From Solirubrobacteraceae bacterium (GTDB taxonomy: Bacteria > Actinomycetota > Thermoleophilia > Solirubrobacterales > Solirubrobacteraceae), in assembly GCA_030681525.1 (NCBI GenBank), contig JAUXSD010000016.1, positions 1 to 40,044 of the forward strand: a stretch of DNA of 40,044 nucleotides, in the 5' to 3' direction. The notes under the pieces were generated by a model, which saw only the letters and a list, made by a program, of their open reading frames with translations, ran no database searches and was not told the DNA's origin. Position numbers and translations under genes: made by a program. Below, piece by piece: positions 24,401-31,125 of the stretch. The stretch's first letter is position 1. Each line of letters opens with the position of its first letter.

Positions 24401-26003
24401 GGCTGCCGATCATGTCGGCCTGCGTGGCCTCGGCGTGCTCGAGCAGCTTCTCGAGGCGGTCGGGCGCCGACCAGTCGTCGGCGTCCTGGAAGAGGTAGGC
24501 GTCGTAGCTCGTGTCGTCGATGACCTGCTGCACGAGGCGGTAGGGCCCGCTGTTCTCCTCGGCGCGCAGCAGCGTGACGCCGGGGTGGCGGCGCACGATC
24601 TCCAGCGGCGCCTCGGCGGAGGCGTCGTCGATGACGACGATGGCGTCCAGCGGTCGCGTCTGCGCGCACAGCGCGGCGAGGCAATCGTCGAGGTACTGCT
24701 CGCACTGAAAGTGCGGGATGAGCGCGAGCACGCTGCTGTCGCGGTGCAGGTGGGCCGGACGCGAACGGGTCGGCACGTGGACGGGCGGCGGATCGGTCTG
24801 GGTGCTCACTGGCGTCCCCTCTCTCGGATGGTTCAGGGCCACGCCCATGTCGGTCAGCAGGCGGCCGAGCACGCGCTCGGCGTCGAAGTGCTCGCGCGCG
24901 ATCTCGGCGGCGGCGCGGCCGGCGGCGAGCGGGTCGGCGGCGATCTGCTCGATCGCCGCGACGGCCTCGTCGAGGTCGCCGACGGCGAACAGGCCGGCGC
25001 CGGTCGGCAGCACCGCGCCGAACGCGGTGTCCTGGGTGACGACCGGCCGTCCGGCGGCCAGGAACGTCGCGCTGCGGTCGCTGAACCAGCCTGTCCGGAA
25101 GCGGATGTTCTGGTCCTTGGCGACCGTGAACTCGCCGCGCGCGCCGGTGATGAACGCGCGGTAGCCGTCGTTGTCGAAGTTGAAGTCCAGCGCCGGGCGC
25201 ACGCGGAAGCCGAGGCGCTCGAGCTCCTCCTCGTGGCGCGGCGCGTAGCCGCTGAGGGCCAGCTCGAACTCCTGGCCGGTGCGCTGGGCGAGCCGCAGGA
25301 ACTTGCGCCACTCGGCGTCCTTGCTCCAGCCGTAGGTCTCGCCGTTGAAGGTGACGGTGCGCCAGCCCTGGTGGAAGTTGCCGATCGTGCGGAACGCCGT
25401 GCCGGGCGGGGTCGCGCCGGTGTCCCACAGCGAGAGCACGACCGGCTGGCGCGTGGGCCGGAAGTCGTAGTCGGCGCAGCGCGGCAGCGTGCAGTCGGCG
25501 CCGTGCAGGTTCTCGGCGAACGTGAAGATCGCGCAGTGCGCGTCGAGGAACTCGCGCGCGCCGGCCAGGCCGTCGTGCAGTTCGATCTGCAGCTGGACGG
25601 GGTCGGTCTCGAGGAACACGAGGCGGTCGGTGGCGGTCAGCTCCTCGCGCGGCTCGGTGCCGCCGTGCAGGTTGACGATGAGCTCGGCCTCGCGCAGCAG
25701 CCGCGCCAGCCCGGCCTCCGACAGGCCGTACACGCGGCTGTCGTCGTGCAGGGCGTGGAAGGCCCAGCGCTGCTCGAAGCCGTGCGGGCGCAGCGACGCG
25801 TCGAGGAACGCGGCCGCGAGCGCCGAGCCGTCGTCGGTGTCGTGGCGCATGAGCATCGTCGGCGTGCGCGCGTGGGCCTCGACGTAGTAGGGGTCGAAGC
25901 CGAGGTCGCGCAGCCCGATGAGGTAGTGCAGCGTCTGCCACACGACGCCGGGGACCGGCATCTTGGCCATCATCCCGAGCACGACGATCTTGCGGCTGTT
26001 CAT
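21459..26003 (-). CDS. 1514-residue fusion: CgeB-like GT, GT2, sulfotransferase-like, GT4 and SGWWLE domains
   Basis: Four enzyme-like domains in one chain. Residues 1-385: CgeB-like GT, with GVVWQTLHYLIGL, RTGWFSDRSATFLAAGRPVVTQDTAFG and PTGAGLFAV as in the tandem copies downstream. Residues 424-625: GT2, with LALIPHFQCEQYLDDCL, IVVIDDASAEAPL, LFQDADDWS (DxD) and FGGDAEFLRRVH. Residues about 711-935: sulfotransferase-like, with FVVGADRSGASALAAALGQHP as a degenerate PAPS 5'-phosphosulfate loop and KFIHVVRDVHSAVRAL as the 3'-phosphate motif. Residues 972-1335: GT4, with FPKFSETFFVRKFL, VGRLHWKKGHD, HPSLTEAFGVAVIEAQAMGLPVV (E-x7-E). Residues 1325-1378: coiled coil. Residues 1380-1492: SGWWLE domain. 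It has no membrane helix or signal peptide and is coupled to both neighbours by ATGA. It could make several consecutive transfers without releasing the product. Confidence 0.82.
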   Translation of the reverse strand: MNSRKIVVLGMMAKMPVPGVVWQTLHYLIGLRDLGFDPYYVEAHARTPTMLMRHDTDDGSALAAAFLDASLRPHGFEQRWAFHALHDDSRVYGLSEAGLARLLREAELIVNLHGGTEPREELTATDRLVFLETDPVQLQIELHDGLAGAREFLDAHCAIFTFAENLHGADCTLPRCADYDFRPTRQPVVLSLWDTGATPPGTAFRTIGNFHQGWRTVTFNGETYGWSKDAEWRKFLRLAQRTGQEFELALSGYAPRHEEELERLGFRVRPALDFNFDNDGYRAFITGARGEFTVAKDQNIRFRTGWFSDRSATFLAAGRPVVTQDTAFGAVLPTGAGLFAVGDLDEAVAAIEQIAADPLAAGRAAAEIAREHFDAERVLGRLLTDMGVALNHPREGTPVSTQTDPPPVHVPTRSRPAHLHRDSSVLALIPHFQCEQYLDDCLAALCAQTRPLDAIVVIDDASAEAPLEIVRRHPGVTLLRAEENSGPYRLVQQVIDDTSYDAYLFQDADDWSAPDRLEKLLEHAEATQADMIGSQEIRVFCDEPEVVTIDWPLDGNALFRERPTAFPLLHPTTLVSRAAMVAAGGYSKGLRFGGDAEFLRRVHYVARCVNTPHAGYYRRIRQGSLTTAPATAIGTPARKQLMEETFARATANAERAARGEALDLSPLRPGPPIGLERLCGPALQTPDAPRRPRRPAPEAVAGADAPAPPSTPVFVVGADRSGASALAAALGQHPAIALSLHGGWLGTLAGALHGLRDAALDDDPATFGVSPPAPEALAAAFAPAAAGLAAGDRPARWWVDGSWQLAHHVPALAAMFPDAKFIHVVRDVHSAVRALTDPPLGAPGATGGTQIPARLRDRTSEREAVERWTQTVQGCLDARRRLGAERMLTVAFADLVADPDATTRRCLEFVGEDPAPECLRPLRELRTLVDGAPLRPDVDPGLWERALEIDAEARSVASVRSLRARGRDGRTPRIVMVTDHFPKFSETFFVRKFLGLLRRGWDVHIVCQRSSDEQWAYFPELRAQIRHEGRLHVARENLEQRVVELRPDIVHFGYGTLAHGRTQIRTAAGCRTVTSFRGYDLNSFRLDDPGCFDEVFRSTDVVHAVSEAMWRRAQERGCPADQPHRVITDAVDVAWFQPPARRDGGVLGTPERPLRVLTVGRLHWKKGHDHALHATRLLVERGVAVEHRIVGEGEHREPTQFAIADLGLSARVELLGARGAEEVRELLGWADVLLHPSLTEAFGVAVIEAQAMGLPVVCSDAGGLPENVEHDVTGFVVARRDGGAMADRLAQLAADPALRERMGRAARRRAETVLSDAHQLDEFEALYEELLEQAALDDERGAAGDRAAARDSAVAQLEQELALLEARQEALRLALWRRQVVDEVRSFATATLPRGARVLVVSRGDEEVVDLPAHRGEHFPQAADGGYAGHHPADSDEAIAQLEALRAHGAEYLVVPATSGWWLEHYATFAAHLEREHTRLPAAGELFVAFALAAPAAARPAPARDDHAASAVRA
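24809..24825 (-). promoter_or_regulatory. Internal ribosome-binding site and GTG start inside the fusion gene
   Basis: At the linker between the CgeB-like and GT2 domains the minus strand reads GAGAGAGGGG-ACGCCA-GTG, with the GTG being codon 399 in frame. Spacing and purine content are as good as for any start in the operon. It may direct a separate 1116-residue product (GT2-ST-GT4), or be the relic of two genes that fused when the first lost its stop codon. Confidence 0.45.
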
Positions 26004-28138
26004 GATGCTGCCCTTCCGTTGGCCTGGCTGAGCTCAGGGACGCCGTCGATTCCGAGGTCGGCGAGCAGGCCGCGCGCGAGCTCGCTCGCCTCGTCGTCGC
26101 CGCCGGCGGCGGCGAGCGCGCGCAGCCGCTCCGGCGAGCCGCGCTCGAGCAGCGGCTGGGCCGCGGCCAGCAGGCGCCACGCGGCGTCCTGCCCGTCGGT
26201 GGCCATCGCCTGCGCCAGGCTCGCCAGGGCCGGCCCGCTGATGTCGGTGCCGGCGACGTGGTGCTCGACGATCGCGCTCGTGAGGTCCGAGAGCCCGTCC
26301 GACGACACGCCGGCGGTGGCGCGGGCGCGGGCGGCGCCGCTCTGCGCCCCGTGCAGCTCGGCGTAGAGCCCGTCGAGCTCAAGCAGCTCCTCGTGTGTGC
26401 CCTGCTCGACGACCTGGCCGTCGTTGACGACGAGGATGAGGTCCGAGTCGGTCACCGTCGACAGGCGGTGGGCGACCATGAACGTCGTGCGGCCCTCCAT
26501 GAGCCGTGTCAGCGCGGTGAGGATCACGGCCTCGGTGCGGGAGTCGATCGCGGAGGTCGGCTCGTCGAGGATGAGGATCGGCGCGTCCTTGAGGAACGCG
26601 CGGGCGACGGCGATGCGCTGGCGCTCGCCGCCCGACAGCCGCGAGCCGCGCTCGCCGATCAGCGTGTCGTAGCCCTTCGGCAGGGCCATGATGAACTCGT
26701 GCGCGTTGGCGCAGCGCGCCGCCTCCTCGACCTCGTCGTCGCCGGCCTCGAGGCGCCCGTAGCGGATGTTGTCGCGCAGGCTGGTCGAGAACAGCAGCGG
26801 CTCCTGGTGCACGACGCTGACCTGCGCGCGCAGGCTGTCGAGCGTCACGTCGCGCACGTCGATGCCGTCGAGCCGCACGCGACCCTCGGCGGGGTCGTAG
26901 AAGCGCGGCAGCAGGTTCAGCAGCGTGCTCTTGCCCGCGCCGGTCGGGCCGACGATCGCCACGCGCGAGCCGGGCGGCGCGTGGAAGGAGACGTCCTTGA
27001 GGGTGCCGCGCCGCCCGGAGTAGCTGAACGACACGTTCTCGAAGGTCACGGCGCCGGCGACCCGGGGCACCACCAGCGCGTCCTCGCGCTCCTCGATCTC
27101 GGGCTCGGTGTCGAGCAGCTCCAGCGCGCTGCGCAGCGTGATGAACTGCTCCTGCAGCCCGCTGACGGTGTTCGAGATCTCCTCCAGCGGCTTGTACAGC
27201 GAGGAGATGTAGCCCATGACGACGAGCAGCTCGCCCGGCGAGAGGTCGTTGCGGATGACCCCGTGGGCGCCGAACGCGAGCACGAGCGCCGTCCCGGTCG
27301 CCGTGATCATCGTCACGATCAGCGAGAACATCGTCTGGCGCACGGTCAGGCGCACCCGGGCGTCGACGGCCTCCTCGCTCTGGCGGCGGAAGCGCCCGAA
27401 CTCGTGGCGCTCGCGCCCGAACGCCACGATGACGCGCAGCATCTGCATCGCCTCGTGGATGATCGTCATCGACTGGCTCTCGAGGTTGCGCACGCGCACG
27501 ACCTGCGGCTGGATGCGGCGCGCGTAGAAGCCGGCCGAGCCGTAGATGAACGGCACGACGGTGAGCGACAGCAGCGCGAGCGTCGGCTCGATCTTGTAGA
27601 CGATCGCGAACATGCCGACGAGCGTCAGCGCGCTGCGCAGCAGCGGCGGCACGGCGACCGTGATCGCGCCCGCCGCCGAGGCCTGGCTGTTGATCATGAA
27701 CATGAGCTGACCGGTGCGCTTCGTGTCGTGAAACGCCTGCGACAGGCGCTGCACGTGACGGAACATGTCGCTGCGCAGCTCCAGGACGATGTTCTGGTCG
27801 AGCTTCGTGTTGACGTACTCGTCGATGACGGCGAGGCCGTGCTCGAGCGCCGTGATGAGCAGGCCGCTGCCGACCGCGATCGCCAGCAGCTCGTACGTGC
27901 TCAGGCCCTTCAAGGGGCTCAGCAGCGACGGCAGCGGCTCCTCGCCGAGGACCGTGTCGATCAGCAGCGCCAGCGGCCAGGGCGCGAGCAGCGCCATGAG
28001 CGAGCCGACGCCGATGAGCGACATCGACGTCGCGGCGAGCTTCTTCTGCGGGCGGATGTAGGGCACGATCCGCGGGAAGTCCCTGAAGAACGCCCACGTG
28101 CCGGGACGGTCGCGGCGGCGCCGCAGGGCGAGCCTCAT
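26000..28138 (-). CDS. ABC exporter, MsbA-like, fused permease and ATPase, with C-terminal extension
   Basis: 712 residues. Residues about 35-320 hold the six-helix type IV exporter membrane domain with the coupling loop region (MQMLRVIVAFGRERHEFGRF). The nucleotide-binding domain has Walker A GPTGAGKST (397-405), Q-loop Gln445, signature LSGGE (501-505), Walker B ILILDEP (521-527) and H-loop His557. After residue 600 comes a helical, Ala-rich tail of about 110 residues not usual in the family. It should work as a homodimer and flip or export a lipid-linked substrate, presumably the glycan or glycolipid made by the operon. ATGA overlaps join it to both neighbouring genes. Confidence 0.9.
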   Translation of the reverse strand: MRLALRRRRDRPGTWAFFRDFPRIVPYIRPQKKLAATSMSLIGVGSLMALLAPWPLALLIDTVLGEEPLPSLLSPLKGLSTYELLAIAVGSGLLITALEHGLAVIDEYVNTKLDQNIVLELRSDMFRHVQRLSQAFHDTKRTGQLMFMINSQASAAGAITVAVPPLLRSALTLVGMFAIVYKIEPTLALLSLTVVPFIYGSAGFYARRIQPQVVRVRNLESQSMTIIHEAMQMLRVIVAFGRERHEFGRFRRQSEEAVDARVRLTVRQTMFSLIVTMITATGTALVLAFGAHGVIRNDLSPGELLVVMGYISSLYKPLEEISNTVSGLQEQFITLRSALELLDTEPEIEEREDALVVPRVAGAVTFENVSFSYSGRRGTLKDVSFHAPPGSRVAIVGPTGAGKSTLLNLLPRFYDPAEGRVRLDGIDVRDVTLDSLRAQVSVVHQEPLLFSTSLRDNIRYGRLEAGDDEVEEAARCANAHEFIMALPKGYDTLIGERGSRLSGGERQRIAVARAFLKDAPILILDEPTSAIDSRTEAVILTALTRLMEGRTTFMVAHRLSTVTDSDLILVVNDGQVVEQGTHEELLELDGLYAELHGAQSGAARARATAGVSSDGLSDLTSAIVEHHVAGTDISGPALASLAQAMATDGQDAAWRLLAAAQPLLERGSPERLRALAAAGGDDEASELARGLLADLGIDGVPELSQANGRAAS

Positions 28139-30705
28139 CGCGCGCTCGCGATCTCGACGGCGTCGTCGTCGGCGCCGGCGCGTACGGCGCGCAGGGCGCT
28201 GGCGGTGGCGATCGCGCACTCGGCCGCGGCGGCGGTGGCGAGCACGACCGCCAGCGTCGCGAGCAGCGCGGCGACGACCCAGGAGCCGTGACCGGCCGCG
28301 AGCGTGCCGCCGGCGCCGAGCGCGGCGATCGCGGGCAGCAGCAGCGCGGGGATGCGCGGCCAGGTCCGGCAGCGCAGGAGCTGGCGCCCGCCGCCGTGAT
28401 CCTCGAGCGCTGTGCGCAGGCGGGCGGCGCCGAGCGCCCCGCCGCGGACCTCGAGGTCCCAGCGCTGGCAGGGTCCGCCGGGGCGGACGCGCGCGCCGTG
28501 CTCGCGCAGGGCGACGTCGATGCGGCGCAGGCGCGCCTCGTGCGCCTGCCAGGCCTCCGACCACAGCGCGCGGCGGCGCGGCAGCGGCAGCGCGAACCGG
28601 ATGCGGCGCGGCCGGCGCCATGGGGCGAGGCCGTGCTCGAGCCGTCCGGCCAGGCGCGCGGCGGGCTGCATGAGATGCAGGGCGCCCGTGACCGCCTGCA
28701 GGACGAGGCGCCGTCCGCGGCGGCGCCCCTCGTCGCCGAAGGTCGCGTCGCGGGCCCCGGCGACCGCGTTGGCCAGCGCGGCCGAGACGGCGACGACGAG
28801 CAGCGGCACGGCCGCCAGCAGAGCGGGCCACAGCGCGCCGAGCAGGCTCAGCGCGGCGAGCACGACGATGACGAGGTTCCACTCGGGCGCGGCGGCGAGC
28901 TGCAGCAGCCGCGCGGGCGGGCGCTCGACGGCGGACTGAAACGCGGCCGTCCCCCACGTGCCGTGGTAGACGCGCGAGCGGCGCAGCAGCGGGCTCGTGC
29001 CGCGGCCGTACAACCGACCCCCCCACGTGGCGTGGCCGGCGGCGTTGTAACGCTCGGGGAACTTGCGCTCCAGCAGCGCCTCGGCGCGGCCGTAGCCGCG
29101 CTGCTGGCGCCAGAAGCGCCGCACGGTCGCGCGGCGGCGGTGCCAGACCGTGGCGGCGGGATGGAAGCCGAGCGTCATGCCCGCGTCGCGCAGGCGCCAG
29201 CAGACGTCGACGTCGTCGCCGGCGACGCGGAACTGGCGGTCGAAGCCGCCGATCGACATGAGCGCGTCGCGGCGGAAGGCCATGTTGCAGCCGGGCAGGT
29301 GCTCGGCCTCGGTATCCGAGACGAGCACGTGGACGGGACCGCCGGGCGTGCTGGCCACGCAGGCCGCGACGCCCGTCTCGTCGGGCGGCGGGATGTTCGG
29401 CCCGCCGACGGCGGCGTGGTCGGTGCTCGCGAACGTGGCGGCGAGGTAGGTCAGCCAGTGGCGATCGGGGGCCGCGTCGTCGTCGAGGTAGGCGACGATC
29501 TCGCCGCGGGCGGCCTCCATGCCGGTGTTGCGGGCGGCGCTGAGGCCGCGGTTGGGCGTCGAGATGACCCGCACGCCGTACTCCTGGGCGATCGCGGCGC
29601 TCTCGTCGGTCGAGCCGTCGTCGACGAGGATCGCCTCGACGCGGGGGTAGTCCAGCGCGAGCACGCCCTCGAGGCACTCGTGCAGCGTCGCCGCGCCGTT
29701 GCGCGTGCAGACCACCACCGAGATGAGCGGCGCATCGGGCGGCGCGGCGGGGGGCGCGGCGTCGAACGCCTCGCCGACGGCGGCCAGCGCGGGCTTGGGG
29801 TTGCGGTCGCGGTCGGTCAGGCCGAAGTCCCAGTCGAGCACCTCGTCTTCGCCGCGGTGCCACTCGTCGGTCCACGCGAAGACGAACGCGCCGGCGCAGC
29901 CGCCGGCGAACGCGTCGCGGACCTGCCGGGAGACGGAGTGCGCCTGCTCGTCGAGGCCGTTGCGCAGGCTGTCGAGGCCGATCTCGGCCAGCAGCAGGGG
30001 CCGCTCGCCGGCCAGGTTCTGCAGCCGGGCGAGGTACGCCACGAGGCGATCGCGGTCCTCGAGGTACACGTTGAAGGACATGACGTCGGCCGCGGGCACG
30101 CGCAGGTACTCCGTCGACGGGAAGTTCACGTACGTCAGCAGCGCGCCGGGATCGGCCTCGCGCACGGCGGCGCAGAGGCGGTCGAGGAAGCGCTCGACGC
30201 GGCGGCGCCCGTGCCAGCGCACGATCGACGCGGGGATCTCGTTGCCGATCGAGTAGGCGAGGATCGCCGGGTGGCCGGCGCAGGCCGCGACGTCCGCGCG
30301 GATGCGCTCGACGATCGAGCGAGCCCGGCGGCGATCGTCGAGAAACGCCACGTGCTGCTCCCAGGGCAGGCCGACCATGACCCACAGTCCTGCGCGCGCG
30401 GCGGCGTCGAGCATCCAGCCGGGCGGCGGTGTGTAGACGCGAACGGCGTTCATCCCGGCCGCGGCCATGTCCGCGAAGTCCGCCTCGACACGGTCGATGG
30501 CGGGAAAGCGCTCGCCGTCGGCGCCCACCGTAAACGTCCCGTACGTCACGCCGCGCACCCACAGCCGCTCGTCGCCGACCGCGAGGAACTTGCCGTCGAC
30601 ACGCGGGCGCGTGTGTCCCGGGCGAGGCCCGGTGGCCCGGTGCCGGCGCGGCCGGGTTCGCGTCTCGGTACGCGGGGCCGCCTCCTGCCGGAAGAGCACC
30701 TTCAC
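28135..30705 (-). CDS. GH2/GH5-like glycoside hydrolase fused to a family 2 glycosyltransferase and membrane helices
   Basis: 856 residues from a GTG; first gene of the operon. Residues about 35-315 are a (beta/alpha)8 hydrolase of clan A: WVRGVTYGTF, MNAVRVYTPPPGWMLD, YSIGNEIPAS with acid/base Glu156, and LLAEIGLDS with nucleophile Glu241. Residues about 326-590 are a GT-A domain: ISVVVCTRNGAATLHECL, LVDDGSTDESAA, AYLDDDAAPD (metal-binding DDD) and AGDDVDVCWRLRDAG. Hydrophobic segments lie at about 611-650 and 785-832. There is no signal peptide; the N-terminus is Arg-rich, so both enzyme domains should be cytoplasmic, which is unusual for a hydrolase. A transglycosylase or trimming and extending role on a carrier-bound glycan is possible. 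All catalytic residues look intact. Confidence 0.82.
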   Translation of the reverse strand: MKVLFRQEAAPRTETRTRPRRHRATGPRPGHTRPRVDGKFLAVGDERLWVRGVTYGTFTVGADGERFPAIDRVEADFADMAAAGMNAVRVYTPPPGWMLDAAARAGLWVMVGLPWEQHVAFLDDRRRARSIVERIRADVAACAGHPAILAYSIGNEIPASIVRWHGRRRVERFLDRLCAAVREADPGALLTYVNFPSTEYLRVPAADVMSFNVYLEDRDRLVAYLARLQNLAGERPLLLAEIGLDSLRNGLDEQAHSVSRQVRDAFAGGCAGAFVFAWTDEWHRGEDEVLDWDFGLTDRDRNPKPALAAVGEAFDAAPPAAPPDAPLISVVVCTRNGAATLHECLEGVLALDYPRVEAILVDDGSTDESAAIAQEYGVRVISTPNRGLSAARNTGMEAARGEIVAYLDDDAAPDRHWLTYLAATFASTDHAAVGGPNIPPPDETGVAACVASTPGGPVHVLVSDTEAEHLPGCNMAFRRDALMSIGGFDRQFRVAGDDVDVCWRLRDAGMTLGFHPAATVWHRRRATVRRFWRQQRGYGRAEALLERKFPERYNAAGHATWGGRLYGRGTSPLLRRSRVYHGTWGTAAFQSAVERPPARLLQLAAAPEWNLVIVVLAALSLLGALWPALLAAVPLLVVAVSAALANAVAGARDATFGDEGRRRGRRLVLQAVTGALHLMQPAARLAGRLEHGLAPWRRPRRIRFALPLPRRRALWSEAWQAHEARLRRIDVALREHGARVRPGGPCQRWDLEVRGGALGAARLRTALEDHGGGRQLLRCRTWPRIPALLLPAIAALGAGGTLAAGHGSWVVAALLATLAVVLATAAAAECAIATASALRAVRAGADDDAVEIASAR

Positions 30706-30737
30706 GCGCTGGCACCCCGTGTTCGGGCGACGCGCCG

Positions 30738-30777
30738 TTTATCGGACCAAAGCGACATCCGCCGCTCTATCGGCGGA
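30738..30777 (-). promoter_or_regulatory. Possible operon promoter region with two CCGATA elements and an inverted repeat
   Basis: On the minus strand, upstream of the ten-gene operon, CCGATAAA (30745-30738) and CCGATAGA (around 30773-30766) occur about 28 bases apart. The second is inside a hairpin TCCGCCG-N6-CGGCGGA (30758-30777). CCGATAA resembles the -10 box of FliA/WhiG-type sigma factor promoters (GCCGATAA). No matching TAAA -35 is evident, so this is tentative. Confidence 0.3.
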
Positions 30778-31057
30778 CACCCGGGGCGTCTTGAGACGTC
30801 TTCGACCTTTTCTCATGCGTCGCCGCGGACCGGCGCATGACGGCTCCGCGCAGCCTCGCCGATCGTCCACGGACAGCGTCCCTGCCGGCCCAGACGGATG
30901 GACGATTGCGAGCCGGATCGAGCCCTGCTACCCGTCGACATGGGCGCCGGCGCGGTCGGCGCGGCGGAAGATGTCGACGACGTATCCGCACTCGGCGCCA
31001 CGACCGACCGCCCTGCTGCGCGCCCGCACACCGGCGACCGTGGCGTACCTGAACACC
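30778..31057. other. Non-coding spacer between the divergent glycan and biotin operons
   Basis: The whole gap from 30706 to 31125 is 420 bases. Apart from the elements listed at 30738-30777 and 31058-31087 I see a small CGTCT-TG-AGACG hairpin near 30788-30799 followed at a distance by CTTTTCT. No convincing gene: the open frames crossing it are Arg-rich and lack ribosome sites. Both operons must be started from here. Confidence 0.5.
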
Positions 31058-31087
31058 GGCGGCGGCTGCGCCACCCCGGCCGCCGCC
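31058..31087 (+). promoter_or_regulatory. GC hairpin just upstream of bioB
   Basis: GGCGGCGGC (31058-31066) pairs perfectly with GCCGCCGCC (31079-31087) around a 12-base loop. TAACAT (31088-31093), immediately after it, could be a -10 element, which would put the hairpin across the promoter. TGAAC at 31050-31054 is a single half-site of the BioQ-type operator (TGAAC-N3-GTTCA) but has no partner. Confidence 0.3.
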
Positions 31088-31125
31088 TAACATCGTGTCC
31101 GGCGCGGCTGGCACTCTGCCGCGCA

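Noticed and set aside
21483-26366. Very long plus-strand open frame (over 1600 codons) opposite the fusion gene
   Set aside because: High-GC antisense shadow: the product is Arg/Ala/Gly/Asp-rich with no domains, while the minus strand has clear motifs.
28288-30840. Long plus-strand open frame opposite the GH-GT2 gene, and similar ones at 240-2231, 3047-4153 and 38729-40027 (minus)
   Set aside because: Same compositional artefact; no ribosome sites or family motifs, and the opposite strand is well supported.
31040-31060. BioQ operator upstream of bioB
   Set aside because: Only one TGAAC half-site; the second half with three-base spacing is missing.
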